The position numbers and the translations under genes are program-made. 64,000 nucleotides of DNA from Paraburkholderia phenazinium (GTDB taxonomy: Bacteria > Pseudomonadota > Gammaproteobacteria > Burkholderiales > Burkholderiaceae), in NCBI RefSeq assembly GCF_900142845.1, contig NZ_FSRU01000001.1, forward strand, positions 1,736,001 to 1,800,000, given 5' to 3'. Positions 15,804 to 24,555 of this stretch are shown here, one piece after another. Each line of letters starts with the position of its first letter. The first letter of the stretch is position 1. Under the pieces are notes generated by a model. That model ran no database searches. It saw nothing but the letters and a program-made list of their open reading frames with translations, and was not told the origin of the DNA.

Positions 15804-16394
15804 ATGGACGCAAACGACGGATTGACGACTGCCGACCTGCCACCGGTTGTCTGGATGACGGGCTTGCCTGGCGCCGGCAAGAGTACCATCGCGCAGGCGC
15901 TGCACGCCGCCATGCAGAGCGAGGGCGCGAAAGTGGTGGTGCTCGACGGCGACACCCTGCGCGAGGGGCTGTGTTCGGATCTGGGGTTTTCGGATGCGGA
16001 CCGCATCGAAAACGTGCGCCGGATCGCTCATGTCGCCAGACTGTTCCAGCAGACCGGACATGTGGTGGTGGTCGCCACGATCTCGCCGCTTGCGATCCAG
16101 CGCGAGATGGCCCGCGCGATTGTAGGCGACGGCTTTCTGGAAACCTTTATTTCGGCGTCGGCGGATCTGTGTTCGCAGCGCGATCCGAAGGGCATGTATG
16201 CGCAGGCGCGGATCGGCAAGATCGCGCAGTTTACCGGCGTGTCGTCGCCCTACGAGGTGCCGGTCAACCCGGATCTGGTCATCGAGACTTCGCGTTGCCG
16301 GGTCGAGAGCGCCGTCGCCACCATCATCCTGCGGCTGGGAAAAAGCGTTCGAACGGGCGGCGTCAAGAGCACCGGCAGGCGGGTGACATCGTGA
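15804..16394 (+). CDS. cysC: Adenylylsulfate (APS) kinase
   Basis: A 196-residue kinase that phosphorylates APS to PAPS. The P-loop GLPGAGKST is at residues 20-28, followed by the APS-kinase stretches VVLDGDTLREGLCSDLGFS and RIENVRRIAHVARLF and a C-terminal SSPYEVPVNPDLVIET. The ATG at 15804 begins directly before the domain; an extension to 15729 is unlikely. Unlike assimilatory copies it has no cysND partner nearby; the left neighbours are unrelated and a ferredoxin gene lies convergent to the right. It may supply PAPS for sulfation of a polysaccharide or lipid rather than for cysteine synthesis; this is inference. Confidence 0.88.
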   Translation: MDANDGLTTADLPPVVWMTGLPGAGKSTIAQALHAAMQSEGAKVVVLDGDTLREGLCSDLGFSDADRIENVRRIAHVARLFQQTGHVVVVATISPLAIQREMARAIVGDGFLETFISASADLCSQRDPKGMYAQARIGKIAQFTGVSSPYEVPVNPDLVIETSRCRVESAVATIILRLGKSVRTGGVKSTGRRVTS

Positions 16395-16517
16395 CCCGGA
16401 TCAAGGTCTGAGGCGAATGCTCAGGAAAGGACTCTTGCAGCGGGGGCGGTTAATCTGAAGAGCAGAAGCCGCTAAATTAGCGTTGCGTGCTGGAAGTCCG
16501 CTGCGCGTGAGAGAGTT

Positions 16518-16553
16518 GCCCCGGTTGCCTGAACAGGCGACTGGGGGTTTTTT
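16518..16553 (+). terminator. Strong intrinsic terminator downstream of cysC
   Basis: CCCC...GGGG arms (16519-16522 with 16543-16546) close a long stem with GCCTG/CAGGC at the top, followed by a run of Ts from 16548 to 16553. It is 124 nt beyond the cysC stop, so it either ends a long 3' untranslated region or terminates a small RNA lying in 16400-16550. A near-perfect palindrome (CGCTAA A TTAGCG) at about 16470-16482 lies inside that interval. Confidence 0.8.
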
Positions 16554-16615
16554 GTGTGCGGTGCCTGGGCGAGCGTCTCAGGCGACGGCCGCGTGCTGTT
16601 TGATCACGGCGAGCT

Positions 16616-16927
16616 TTAAGCAGGTGGACCAATCTCCGCCGCATCGGGCACCTCGATCACCAGATCCGACGCGGCCACCGCCACGCAGGGCAGGATAAAC
16701 CCCTCCGCTTTCTCCTCCCGCGACACGCCTGGCCACTCGATGGTGTAGGACACCGTCCCGCTGACCAACCGGCACAGACATGTGCGGCACGTCCCGTTGC
16801 GGCACGAACGCGGCAGACGCAGATTGGCGAAGCCGGCGGCTTCGAGCACGGTCAGCGAGTCGGGGGCTTCGAACGTGCGTCCGAGCGGCTCGACGCGCAC
16901 CGAAAAGGGGGGCTTGGTGTCGGACAT
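16616..16927 (-). CDS. 2Fe-2S ferredoxin
   Basis: A 103-residue plant-type ferredoxin, an electron carrier in the cytoplasm. Cluster ligands are Cys42, Cys47 and Cys50 (C-x4-C-x2-C in RSCRNGTCRTC) and Cys81 (ILPCVAVA), the standard spacing. The order beta-grasp core then cluster loop is complete, so it is not truncated. It lies 71 bp downstream of the ferritin-VIT1 fusion on the same strand, suggesting a possible iron-linked transcription unit. The redox partner is not in the window. Confidence 0.87.
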   Translation of the reverse strand: MSDTKPPFSVRVEPLGRTFEAPDSLTVLEAAGFANLRLPRSCRNGTCRTCLCRLVSGTVSYTIEWPGVSREEKAEGFILPCVAVAASDLVIEVPDAAEIGPPA

Positions 16928-16998
16928 GGCTTCAAACGGGAGTCAGCCCGCCACGATACCGCAGACTCGTCGTGCCGGCGCGCGCCGCAGCGGCGGCG

Positions 16999-18138
16999 TC
17001 ATGAAATCGACACCCCGAGCAGCCTCCCGACGCCGAACGTAAACGCCGCCGCAATCAGGCCGATCACGATCTGCCGGAATGCCGAGAAGAGCGCCCCGCG
17101 GCCATTGAATAGCGAGGTGAACACACCCACCGCCGCCAGCCCGGCGCCGCTCAAGGCGACACATTGCAGGATCGCCTGCAGGCCATGGGCCCACAGGAAC
17201 GGCAGCACCGGAAAAATCGCGCCCAGAGAAAACAGACAGAACGAAACCCCCGCCGCCGACCACGGATTGCCGCCGAGTTCGGCCGGATCGATCCCTAGTT
17301 CCTCGCGCGTCAGCGTATCCAGCGCCTTGTCCTTGTCGCGCATGATCTGGCTGGCGATGCGGCGCGCTTCGCCCGCTTCGATCCCCTTCGCCTGATAGAT
17401 CAGCGCCAGTTCGTGGCGTTCGGCGTCGGGCGTATGTTCGATCTCGTCGGCTTCCTTGGCGATCTGCGTGCGGGCCAGTTCGCGCGCGTTCGTCACCGAG
17501 AGCCATTCGCCGAGCGCCATCGAGCACGCCCCCGCAATCAGGCCGGCAAACCCGGTCAGGAGGATTGCCTTGTTGCCGGTGCCCGCGCCGGCGACGCCCA
17601 TGATCAGGCAGAAGTTCGACACGAGGCCGTCGTTCGCGCCGAGTACCGCCGCGCGCAAGTCGTTGCCGGACCGCACGCCCTTGTGCCACGACTCCGCGTT
17701 GGCGATCTGCGCGCCTTTCGATTCGGCGTTGGAGGCGCCGTTTCGGGCCGCGTCGACGACCGCCTGCACCACGTCCGCGTGATGCTGCTCTTCGGCGGAA
17801 AGACGCGCGGCGTCCGGCTGGTTCGCGTACTTGTTGCGGTCGGCGGTTTCGATGGCGGCGATCGCCGGCAGTACGAACGATGGGCCGAAGGTATGCACGA
17901 GTGCGCGCATCAGATGCGTTTTCACGCTACGCCGCGGCAGCCGTGCTTCGATACCGTTGGCGTGCAGCTTGTCGAGCCATACCTGAGCGTGTTCGCGCTC
18001 CGAATCGGCGAGCTGCTGAAACACGTCGCGGCGCGCCGTATCTTTCTCGACATGCGCGAGCGTTTCGTACAGCGCGGCGCTGTCGAGTTCGTCGGCGAGG
18101 TTGGTGCGGTAGCGTTTGAGTTCGTGTTGGGAGGCCAT
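16999..18138 (-). CDS. Membrane-bound ferritin MbfA-like (ferritin-like domain fused to VIT1/CCC1 domain)
   Basis: A 379-residue fusion. The N-terminal ~140 residues form a rubrerythrin/ferritin-like four-helix domain with metal-ligand patterns (ADELDSAALYETLAHVEKD, SEREHAQVW, EEQHHADVV). From ~155 a VIT1/CCC1 membrane domain follows with its signature (RAAVLGANDGLVSNFCLIMG, CSMALGEWLSV) and about five membrane segments. In Agrobacterium and Bradyrhizobium, MbfA of this architecture exports iron and protects against iron and peroxide stress. Ferroxidase-exporter function is inferred by homology of architecture. A ferredoxin gene follows on the same strand. Confidence 0.87.
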   Translation of the reverse strand: MASQHELKRYRTNLADELDSAALYETLAHVEKDTARRDVFQQLADSEREHAQVWLDKLHANGIEARLPRRSVKTHLMRALVHTFGPSFVLPAIAAIETADRNKYANQPDAARLSAEEQHHADVVQAVVDAARNGASNAESKGAQIANAESWHKGVRSGNDLRAAVLGANDGLVSNFCLIMGVAGAGTGNKAILLTGFAGLIAGACSMALGEWLSVTNARELARTQIAKEADEIEHTPDAERHELALIYQAKGIEAGEARRIASQIMRDKDKALDTLTREELGIDPAELGGNPWSAAGVSFCLFSLGAIFPVLPFLWAHGLQAILQCVALSGAGLAAVGVFTSLFNGRGALFSAFRQIVIGLIAAAFTFGVGRLLGVSIS

Positions 18139-18292
18139 GGATGACAGATGCGCGCGGGGTCAGCGTCGAAGCTTAACCCGGCGCGGCGTATCGGATGGCG
18201 AAGTCCCCAAGACGCAGTTTGACTGCGAATGCCAATGCTTCTAATTGCGCTAACAGGGCCAACGATGCTATCGATCGCCGCCGGCGCTCGCG

Positions 18293-20350
18293 TCAATGCG
18301 TCTGGCCGCGACGCAGATACCGGTACACGGTATTGCGCGCAAGGCCGAGTTCGCGCGCGGCGGCCGAGACGTTGCCGCCATGGCGCGAGAGCGTCTGCGC
18401 GATCAGCGTGGTTTGCCAGTCTTCCATGCGTGCCGGCGAAGCTTGTGTGTGCGGAGCGGTTTCGTGGTCATGCTGGCCGGCCACGCTGTTTCCTTGCGCC
18501 GACGAGTGTGCCGGTGAGGCGAGCGTGTCTCCGGGGTTTGCTTGCTGAGAGCGGTTCGCCTGCTGAGTGCCGGTCGCGCCGTCCATGGCGTCGCAGTCGT
18601 GCAGGAAATCGTCGGGCAGATGCTCGACTTCGATCTGCTGCGCGCCCTCGGCCATGATGCCGGCTGTGCGCAGGACGTTCGCGAGTTGCCGCAGATTGCC
18701 CGGCCAGCGGCAACGCCTGAAACGCTCGAGTACGGTCGCGGAGACGCGCACAGGCACCCGTTCTCCCTCGCGCTGCGATTCGAGGATGTAGGAGACCAGT
18801 TCCGGCAGATCCGTTCGCTCGCCTAGCTCAGGCAAGGTCACGACGAGTCCGTTGATACGGTAGTACAGGTCTTCGCGGAATGTGCCGGCTTCGATCATGG
18901 CGCGCAGATCGCGGTGGGTCGCGCAGACGATCCGCAGATCGACCGCAATCGCCCGCGTGCTGCCGAGCGGCGTCACCGTGCGCTCCTGCAGCACCCGCAT
19001 CAGCCGCACCTGCTGGGCCAGCGGCATATCGCCGATTTCGTCGAGAAACAGCGTGCCGCCGTCGGCCTGCACGATCTTGCCGACGCTGCCGCGCTTCTTC
19101 GCGCCGGTAAACGCGCCGTCCTCATAGCCGAACAGCTCGGCTTCGATCAGCGTGTCGGGCAGCGATGCGCAGTTGAGCGCGACAAACGGCGCCGTGCGGC
19201 GCGGCGAATCGTGATGGATCGCGCGTGCGAGCCACTCCTTGCCGGTGCCGGTCTTGCCCAGCACGAGGATGGGAATGTCGCGGCCGCGAACTTTTTCGAC
19301 CCGGCGCAGGATGGCGGCCATCTGTGCGTCGCCGGTGTCGAGCGCGGCGAGCGTCATCACCGGTACCGGCACGGCTGCGCGTGCAGCGGGACGTATTGCG
19401 ACGGCGATGCCTGCGTCTGCGCCGAGGCCGGCGGCCGGCAACAACTGGCGAGGCGCGGCAAATTCGCCGCGGGCGATCACGCGTACTCCGCTTGGCAGCG
19501 TCAGCGTCATGCATTCGCCCGGCGCGCAGAGCGCCTGCTGCAGCAAGGCGGGAAACGCCATGCCGAACAGTTCGTCGAACGATTGCCGTTGCAGCTCCGC
19601 AAGCGGCCGCCCCAACTGGAACAGCGCGCTGCGGTTCGCCGACAGAAACGTCCCGTCAGGCGCAAACGCCGCCAGCCCTTCAACCAGGGTGCCGATGAAC
19701 TCGGCGCGCGCATGGAAATGAATGCGCACGGCGTCGGCAAACTGGTTGGAGAACAGATGATTCTCGATCATCTGCGCGGACATCCGCACCAACGCCAGCG
19801 TGTGCTTATGGAAACCGCGCGTGTCGCCGCTTACGTCGAGTGCGCCGATGACACGGCCGTAGGGATCGGCGATGGGCGCACACGAGCAGGTGAGGATGCG
19901 ATTCGCGTGCAGGAAGTGTTCGTCGGCGTGCACGACTGTCGGTTGACGCTCGACCAGCGCCGTGCCGATTGCGTTGGTGCCGCGATCCGCCTCGGCCCAC
20001 GACACGCCCGGACATAACGCGACGCGGTTGGCCTTTTCGATAAAGTCGCTGTCGCCGAGGCTATGCAGGATCACGCCGTGATCGTCGGTGAGCAACACCA
20101 TGCTTTGCGTATCGACGATCTGCGCGTGCAGCGTCTCCATGACCGGCAGCGCGTGCGTATAGAGCGAATGATTGCGCCCGACCAGATCGCGCAGCGCCGG
20201 TTCGCGCAACGGGTGGAAATCGGGCGTCTCTGAGGCGCGCAGTCCCACTTGAAGCGAGCGCGCGTGCGCCTGCGCAATCACGTCGGGCTGGCCCGTCAAG
20301 GGGCGGGCAGCCATAGGCGCCGTAGGGGGCGTGCCAGGGCGATGGGTCAC
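18293..20350 (-). CDS. AcoR-like sigma-54-dependent activator
   Basis: A 685-residue enhancer-binding protein: GAF-type sensor (about 75-190), a PAS-like segment (about 215-290), AAA+ domain with Walker A GKTGTGKE at 365-372 and the sigma-54 contact loop GAFTGA at 412-417, and a C-terminal Fis-type HTH (NVSAAARELGLARNTVYRYL). This is the AcoR arrangement, which controls acetoin or alcohol/ketone catabolism. The start is GTG at 20350 with GGAG 7 nt upstream. None of the usual aco or alcohol dehydrogenase targets is adjacent: the divergent neighbour is a DUF1488 gene. A Ser/Gln/Asn-rich linker (~580-640) separates AAA+ and HTH. Confidence 0.87.
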   Translation of the reverse strand: MTHRPGTPPTAPMAARPLTGQPDVIAQAHARSLQVGLRASETPDFHPLREPALRDLVGRNHSLYTHALPVMETLHAQIVDTQSMVLLTDDHGVILHSLGDSDFIEKANRVALCPGVSWAEADRGTNAIGTALVERQPTVVHADEHFLHANRILTCSCAPIADPYGRVIGALDVSGDTRGFHKHTLALVRMSAQMIENHLFSNQFADAVRIHFHARAEFIGTLVEGLAAFAPDGTFLSANRSALFQLGRPLAELQRQSFDELFGMAFPALLQQALCAPGECMTLTLPSGVRVIARGEFAAPRQLLPAAGLGADAGIAVAIRPAARAAVPVPVMTLAALDTGDAQMAAILRRVEKVRGRDIPILVLGKTGTGKEWLARAIHHDSPRRTAPFVALNCASLPDTLIEAELFGYEDGAFTGAKKRGSVGKIVQADGGTLFLDEIGDMPLAQQVRLMRVLQERTVTPLGSTRAIAVDLRIVCATHRDLRAMIEAGTFREDLYYRINGLVVTLPELGERTDLPELVSYILESQREGERVPVRVSATVLERFRRCRWPGNLRQLANVLRTAGIMAEGAQQIEVEHLPDDFLHDCDAMDGATGTQQANRSQQANPGDTLASPAHSSAQGNSVAGQHDHETAPHTQASPARMEDWQTTLIAQTLSRHGGNVSAAARELGLARNTVYRYLRRGQTH

Positions 20351-20662
20351 TGCTCGTCTCCGGTTGGATTTCGACGCAGGGGGTACGTTGCCCGCCTGTT
20401 GCCATCCCGCAGCGCAGCATGCCGCGCGGCCGAAGATTTCATCTTACAGGATTGAGGCGCGCGGCTGCGCCAGATCACCTTATCCAGAAGAAAACTTGCG
20501 GCGCGCCGGAACTCGTCTAAAGTGAATGAAATCAACCGTGACTGGCGTGCGTGCACACCTATTTGCGGTTGCTTGTAGCCCGCGCCTCGACCACGGAGGG
20601 AGGCAACGAAAAAGGCGTGCGCGGCCCCCGAGCGATCCACCCGTCAAACCAAGGCGAATCCC
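20351..20662. other. 312-bp divergent intergenic region
   Basis: Lies between the AcoR-like gene (left) and the DUF1488 gene (right). No gene, no clear sigma-54 (GG-GC) element and no strong palindrome seen. It must contain promoters for both neighbours. Confidence 0.4.
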
Positions 20663-20953
20663 ATGCAGATCATTTTCCCGAACGAAACCCCTGAATATTC
20701 GGGGCGCGAACTTACCCTGGCGTTCCCGGCAATGGTCGACGGTGAAAGGGTGGAGTGCATGATCACCGCCGAGGCGCTCGAAGACCACTATGGCGCCGCC
20801 TCACCGCGTCTCGAAGACATGGTGGGCGCTTTCGCCGAGCATCGTACCCGCATCGAAGCGGCGACGCGCCGCCTGCTGTCGGAAACCCGCGCGCAATGTC
20901 TCGTTCTGCGCAGCGGCTATGTGCGCTTCTACGAAGCGAACTGGCGCAACTAA
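20663..20953 (+). CDS. DUF1488 family protein
   Basis: A 96-residue cytoplasmic protein with the DUF1488 pattern: MQIIFPNETPEYSGRELTLA, then VECMITAEALEDHYG and a helical C-terminus ending FYEANWRN. Function unknown. AAGG lies about 8 nt before the ATG at 20663. It is monocistronic, ending 54 bp from the convergent cytochrome b561 gene. Confidence 0.8.
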   Translation: MQIIFPNETPEYSGRELTLAFPAMVDGERVECMITAEALEDHYGAASPRLEDMVGAFAEHRTRIEAATRRLLSETRAQCLVLRSGYVRFYEANWRN

Positions 20954-21006
20954 AGCGCCGTTCGCAGTCGTTAAGGGCAACTAAAGGTGGCGCGGCGCTC
21001 GCCGCG

Positions 21007-21537
21007 TCAGATCATGCGCCGCAGTGTGCGATCCTTCAGCAGCACGTGATGGCCGATTGCGGCCAGCGCGTGCAGGCCGATCACCCAATAAAACGCATTG
21101 CCGATCCACACATGCGCAGTCTTGAGCAGCGGCCGTGCGGCCGGGTCGGCGCCGACCAGCGTCAGATTCAGGTTCAGCCCCGCGAGCGTTACCGGATGGC
21201 CACCGGTATTCACCATCAGAATCCCGAGCAGCGGCTGCGCAAAGATAAACAGGTAGAGCGCGAGATGCGCCAGCCGCGCGAGAAACGCCAGCAGCCGGTT
21301 GGCATCGATCTCGGGCGGCGCCGGTGTCCATAGACGCCAGCCAAGGCGCGCGACAGCCAGCGTCAGCACCAGCGTGCCGGCCCAGAAGTGCACGCTGGTC
21401 CAGACGGCGCGGCTCTCGGTGCCTTTCGGGCCGCGCACTTCAATGGCCAGATACGCGAGCGCCACCAGCAGAAAAATCGCCCAATGAAAGAAAATGGCCG
21501 GTTGCGAATAGCGATCCGGGCCGCGTTGCAAGGACAT
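21007..21537 (-). CDS. Cytochrome b561 (CybB-type di-haem membrane protein)
   Basis: A 176-residue, four-helix membrane protein. Histidines expected to bind two b-type haems are seen in FFHWAIFLL, TSVHFWAGTL, KTAHVWIGNAF and GLHALAAIGHHVLLKD. These proteins move electrons from quinol to acceptors such as oxygen or superoxide. The ATG at 21537 follows AGGAG by 6 nt; an in-frame upstream start at 21591 is less likely. Followed at its 3' side by the convergent DUF1488 gene. Confidence 0.88.
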   Translation of the reverse strand: MSLQRGPDRYSQPAIFFHWAIFLLVALAYLAIEVRGPKGTESRAVWTSVHFWAGTLVLTLAVARLGWRLWTPAPPEIDANRLLAFLARLAHLALYLFIFAQPLLGILMVNTGGHPVTLAGLNLNLTLVGADPAARPLLKTAHVWIGNAFYWVIGLHALAAIGHHVLLKDRTLRRMI

Positions 21538-21701
21538 GTGGACTCCTGTGGTCGGGTGGGGCTGTTGTTGTAATGGTCGGATGATAATCAACGGCGCCGG
21601 AAACGAGAACTGGCCGAACGGCTAATGTTGATCCAGACCGCAAACGGCGATAATTCAATCCTCAGCGCGGGCCGGTCTTGCCGGCGCTGAGGCGAGGCGG
21701 C

Positions 21702-23003
21702 TTACTCCGCGCCGAGATAGAAGTAGCGGAACAGGAAAATCGCCGCGATGATCCACACCACCAGCTTGACCTGGCGCGCGCGGCCGGTCAGCAGCTTCAG
21801 TCCGGCGTACGAAATAAAGCCGAACGCCACGCCGTTGGCGATGGAATAGGTGAACGGCATGAGCAGCGCCGTGAGGGCGGCAGGGACGACTTCGGTGGCG
21901 TCGTCCCACGGCAGGTCGACCATTTCGCGCAGCATCAGGCACGACACGTAGAGCAGGGCCGGCGCGGTCGCGTAGCCGGGCACTACGCCCGCGAGCGGAG
22001 CGAAGAACAGGGCGGCCAGAAACAGCACGGCCACGGTGATGGCGGTGACGCCGGTGCGGCCGCCTGCCTGCACGCCCGAGGCGCTTTCGATGTACGCGGT
22101 GGTCGACGAGGTGCCCAGCAGGGAACCCGCGAGGATGGCGGTGCTGTCGGCCAGCAGCGCCTTGTTCAGACGGTGCATCTTGCCTTCCACCAGCAGGCCG
22201 GCGCGGTTGGCGACGCCCATCAGGGTGCCGGTCGCGTCGAACAGCTCGACGAGGAAGAACACCAGGATGACGTTGAGCACGCCGGTCGAGAGGGCGGCGC
22301 GAATGTCGAGGTGAAACAGCGTCGCGTCGATGGACGGTGGCGCCGAGACGATGCCGTGAAACTGGTTGCCGCCGAAGAAAAAGCTCAGCACCGTCACGCC
22401 CACAATGCCGATCAGGATCGCGCCGCGCACCCGCAGAAAGTCGAGCGTGACGATGGCGAAGAAGCCGATCACCGCGAGAATCACGTGCGGATCGTGCAGA
22501 TTGCCGAGGGTCACGAGCGTTGCCGGATTGCCGACCACCACGCCGGCCGTCTTCAGCGAAATGATTGCCAGAAAGAGACCGATGCCGGCCGTAATGGCGA
22601 TGCGGATGGAATGCGGAATGCCGTTGACGATCACCTCGCGCACCCGGAACAGCGTGACGATCATGAACAGGCAGCCGGAGATGAACACGGCGCCCAGCGC
22701 GGCCTGCCACGTGAAGCCCATGCCCTTGACCACTGTGTAGGCGAAGTAGGCGTTCAGGCCCATGCCCGGCGCGCAGGCAATCGGATAGTTGGCGTACAGG
22801 CCCATGATCATCGAGCCTAGCGCCGCCACAAGACAGGTCGCCACGAACACGGCGTCTTTGGGGATGCCCGCGTCGCCGAGAATGGCCGGATTGACGAAGA
22901 TGATGTAAGCCATCGTCAGGAAGGTGGTCAGTCCCGCGAGCAGTTCGGTACGCAGGTTGGTGCCAGCTTCGTCGAAGCCGAAGTATCGTTTTACGAAGTC
23001 CAT
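21702..23003 (-). CDS. NCS2-family purine permease (AzgA/GhxP type)
   Basis: A 433-residue carrier with 12-14 membrane segments. Diagnostic stretches are GLTTFLTMAYIIFVNPAIL at the N-terminus, CAPGMGLNAYFAY, the FLVELFDATGTLMGVA segment and GTSSTTAYIESASGV, which belong to the adenine/guanine/hypoxanthine branch rather than the xanthine/urate branch. It imports purine bases with protons. Its 5' region (23004-23472) holds no gene and no recognisable purine riboswitch. Confidence 0.9.
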   Translation of the reverse strand: MDFVKRYFGFDEAGTNLRTELLAGLTTFLTMAYIIFVNPAILGDAGIPKDAVFVATCLVAALGSMIMGLYANYPIACAPGMGLNAYFAYTVVKGMGFTWQAALGAVFISGCLFMIVTLFRVREVIVNGIPHSIRIAITAGIGLFLAIISLKTAGVVVGNPATLVTLGNLHDPHVILAVIGFFAIVTLDFLRVRGAILIGIVGVTVLSFFFGGNQFHGIVSAPPSIDATLFHLDIRAALSTGVLNVILVFFLVELFDATGTLMGVANRAGLLVEGKMHRLNKALLADSTAILAGSLLGTSSTTAYIESASGVQAGGRTGVTAITVAVLFLAALFFAPLAGVVPGYATAPALLYVSCLMLREMVDLPWDDATEVVPAALTALLMPFTYSIANGVAFGFISYAGLKLLTGRARQVKLVVWIIAAIFLFRYFYLGAE

Positions 23004-23472
23004 GAGGCGAGTCTCGGGTCGGGGTGACGTGGTGTGTTGTGGTGGTCGAAAGGCGCGGCCGCTTCACAGGGAGGCAGGCGCTCGCAAAGCGCTACGGGCG
23101 GATTGTAGTCACGATTGGCGGTGAAGTACCGTACCGGGACGGTAGGCGTGGAGCCGATGCAACAGTTGCGCGCGGTAAACAGGCTTATTCCCGGGGGGCG
23201 TTTAGCCGTAGCCGCGCGGATTCCGCGCGTCGGCGTCTACCCGTATCGGTATGGTGTCGGCGTGCGGTATCGAAGGGGCGAGATGATACCTTGCCGGCGC
23301 GCGAGGCGGCGCGGCAAGTCCGTTGCCGATAGCGCAGTCAATGGCTGCCGGCGTTATGGCGGTCGCGTTGCCGGGCGGCGCATGAGGCGCATGAGGCGCA
23401 TGAGGCACGAAAGCCGCCTGAAGCGAGAGGGGGACGAAAGCCGCGCCGGACGCACCACCCACCGCCACCCGC
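23004..23472. other. 469-bp intergenic region upstream of the purine permease
   Basis: No gene supported on either strand. It contains the promoter of the purine permease near its left edge and a short 9-bp tandem repeat at 23377-23403 near its right end. Confidence 0.4.
23377..23403 (+). repeat. 9-bp tandem repeat, three units
   Basis: GGCGCATGA is repeated three times without interruption, followed by a degenerate fourth copy (GGCACGA). Intergenic microsatellite-like repeat; could vary in copy number between strains. Confidence 0.7.
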
Positions 23473-23736
23473 CTACTGCGCGCAGCCGCCCATACTTCCC
23501 GTCGCCGCACGCTGTTGCGCGACGATACGGCCCGCGCGTTGAGCGTTGTCCGGATAGTTGATCCAGTCAAGCGGTTCGTAGCCCGCTGCGCGCCATTGGA
23601 CGAGATCCGCCTTGACTTCGGCGCGGGTTTTGGCCGCGTACGGATTGCACGACCCTTGAGCGGTCTGGGCAAACGCCGTTGCCGCGCAGCACGCGGCGAG
23701 CAGCGTCCCCAGGGTAATACGGGAAAGGGTTTTCAT
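23473..23736 (-). CDS. DUF4148 secreted protein
   Basis: An 87-residue exported protein. A signal peptide is clear (MKTLSRITLGTLLAACCAAT, cleavage near AFA-QT). The mature part carries the DUF4148 signature TRAEVKADLVQWRAAGYEPL, a family abundant in Burkholderia with unknown periplasmic role. Two cysteines in the mature part (SCNPYAAK and GGCAQ) could form a disulfide. The ATG at 23736 follows AGGAG by 7 nt. It starts 31 bp after the slipin gene on the same strand and may be read through from the nfeD-slipin operon. Confidence 0.82.
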   Translation of the reverse strand: MKTLSRITLGTLLAACCAATAFAQTAQGSCNPYAAKTRAEVKADLVQWRAAGYEPLDWINYPDNAQRAGRIVAQQRAATGSMGGCAQ

Positions 23737-23767
23737 AACAGGCTCCTGTGGAGCAATCAGGACCAAC

Positions 23768-24541
23768 CTACGATGCTGACGGCTTGCCGAACCGGTCCAG
23801 CACCGCACTGAGCAAATCGATCGGCAACGGAAATACGATGGTCGAGTTCTTGTCCGCGGCAATCGTCGTGAGGGTCTGCAGGTAGCGCAACTGCATCGCC
23901 TGCGGTTGCTGCGCCAGCGTCTGCGCCGCTTCCAGCAGATGCTGCGAGGCCTGCAATTCGCCTTCCGCGTGAATCACCTTGGCGCGCCGCTCGCGTTCGG
24001 CTTCCGCCTGGCGGGCAATCGCGCGGATCATCGTTTCGTTGATATCCACGTGCTTGATTTCGACGATCGCCACCTTGATGCCCCACGCATCGGTTTGCGC
24101 GTCGAGCACCTTCTGGATATCGGCGTTGAGCTGTTCGCGCTCGGCCAGCAGTTCGTCGAGTTCGTGTTTGCCGAGCACCGCGCGCAGGGTGGTCTGCGAC
24201 AACTGACTGGTGGCCTCGAAGTATTTCGCCACCTGAATTACCGCCCGCTCCGGATCGACGACGCGGAAATACACCACCGCGTTGACCTTGACCGAGACGT
24301 TGTCGCGCGTAATCACGTCCTGCGGCGGCACGTCGAATACGACGGTGCGCAGATCCATCCGCACCACCTGCTGGACGATCGGAATGATCAGCACGAGGCC
24401 CGGCCCCTTGACCTTCCAGAAGCGTCCGAGCATGAAGACGACACCGCGCTCGTACTCGCGAAAGATGCGGATCGACGAAGCAATCAGAATGGCGATCAGT
24501 ACGATCAGAATGCTGCTGAAGCCGAATGTGAATCCAATCAT
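23768..24541 (-). CDS. Slipin / stomatin-like SPFH (band 7) protein
   Basis: A 257-residue membrane-anchored SPFH protein. One N-terminal membrane segment ([19 protein letters not shown]) is followed by the band-7 domain ([27 protein letters not shown]) and a coiled-coil C-terminus ([31 protein letters not shown]). Slipins scaffold membrane microdomains and partner with NfeD-type proteases. AAGGGGA lies 6 nt before the ATG. It is 14 bp downstream of the nfeD gene, the classical slipin-nfeD pair. Confidence 0.9.
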   Translation of the reverse strand: MIGFTFGFSSILIVLIAILIASSIRIFREYERGVVFMLGRFWKVKGPGLVLIIPIVQQVVRMDLRTVVFDVPPQDVITRDNVSVKVNAVVYFRVVDPERAVIQVAKYFEATSQLSQTTLRAVLGKHELDELLAEREQLNADIQKVLDAQTDAWGIKVAIVEIKHVDINETMIRAIARQAEAERERRAKVIHAEGELQASQHLLEAAQTLAQQPQAMQLRYLQTLTTIAADKNSTIVFPLPIDLLSAVLDRFGKPSAS

Positions 24542-24555
24542 GAGCGTTCCCCTTG

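Noticed and set aside
21655..23067. 470-codon frame on the same strand as, but out of frame with, the purine permease
   Set aside because: Arg/His-rich shadow of the permease gene, which has all NCS2 motifs in the other frame.
23004..23472. Possible purine riboswitch before the NCS2 permease
   Set aside because: No conserved purine-riboswitch core or terminator/antiterminator pair could be recognised in the 469 bp upstream.
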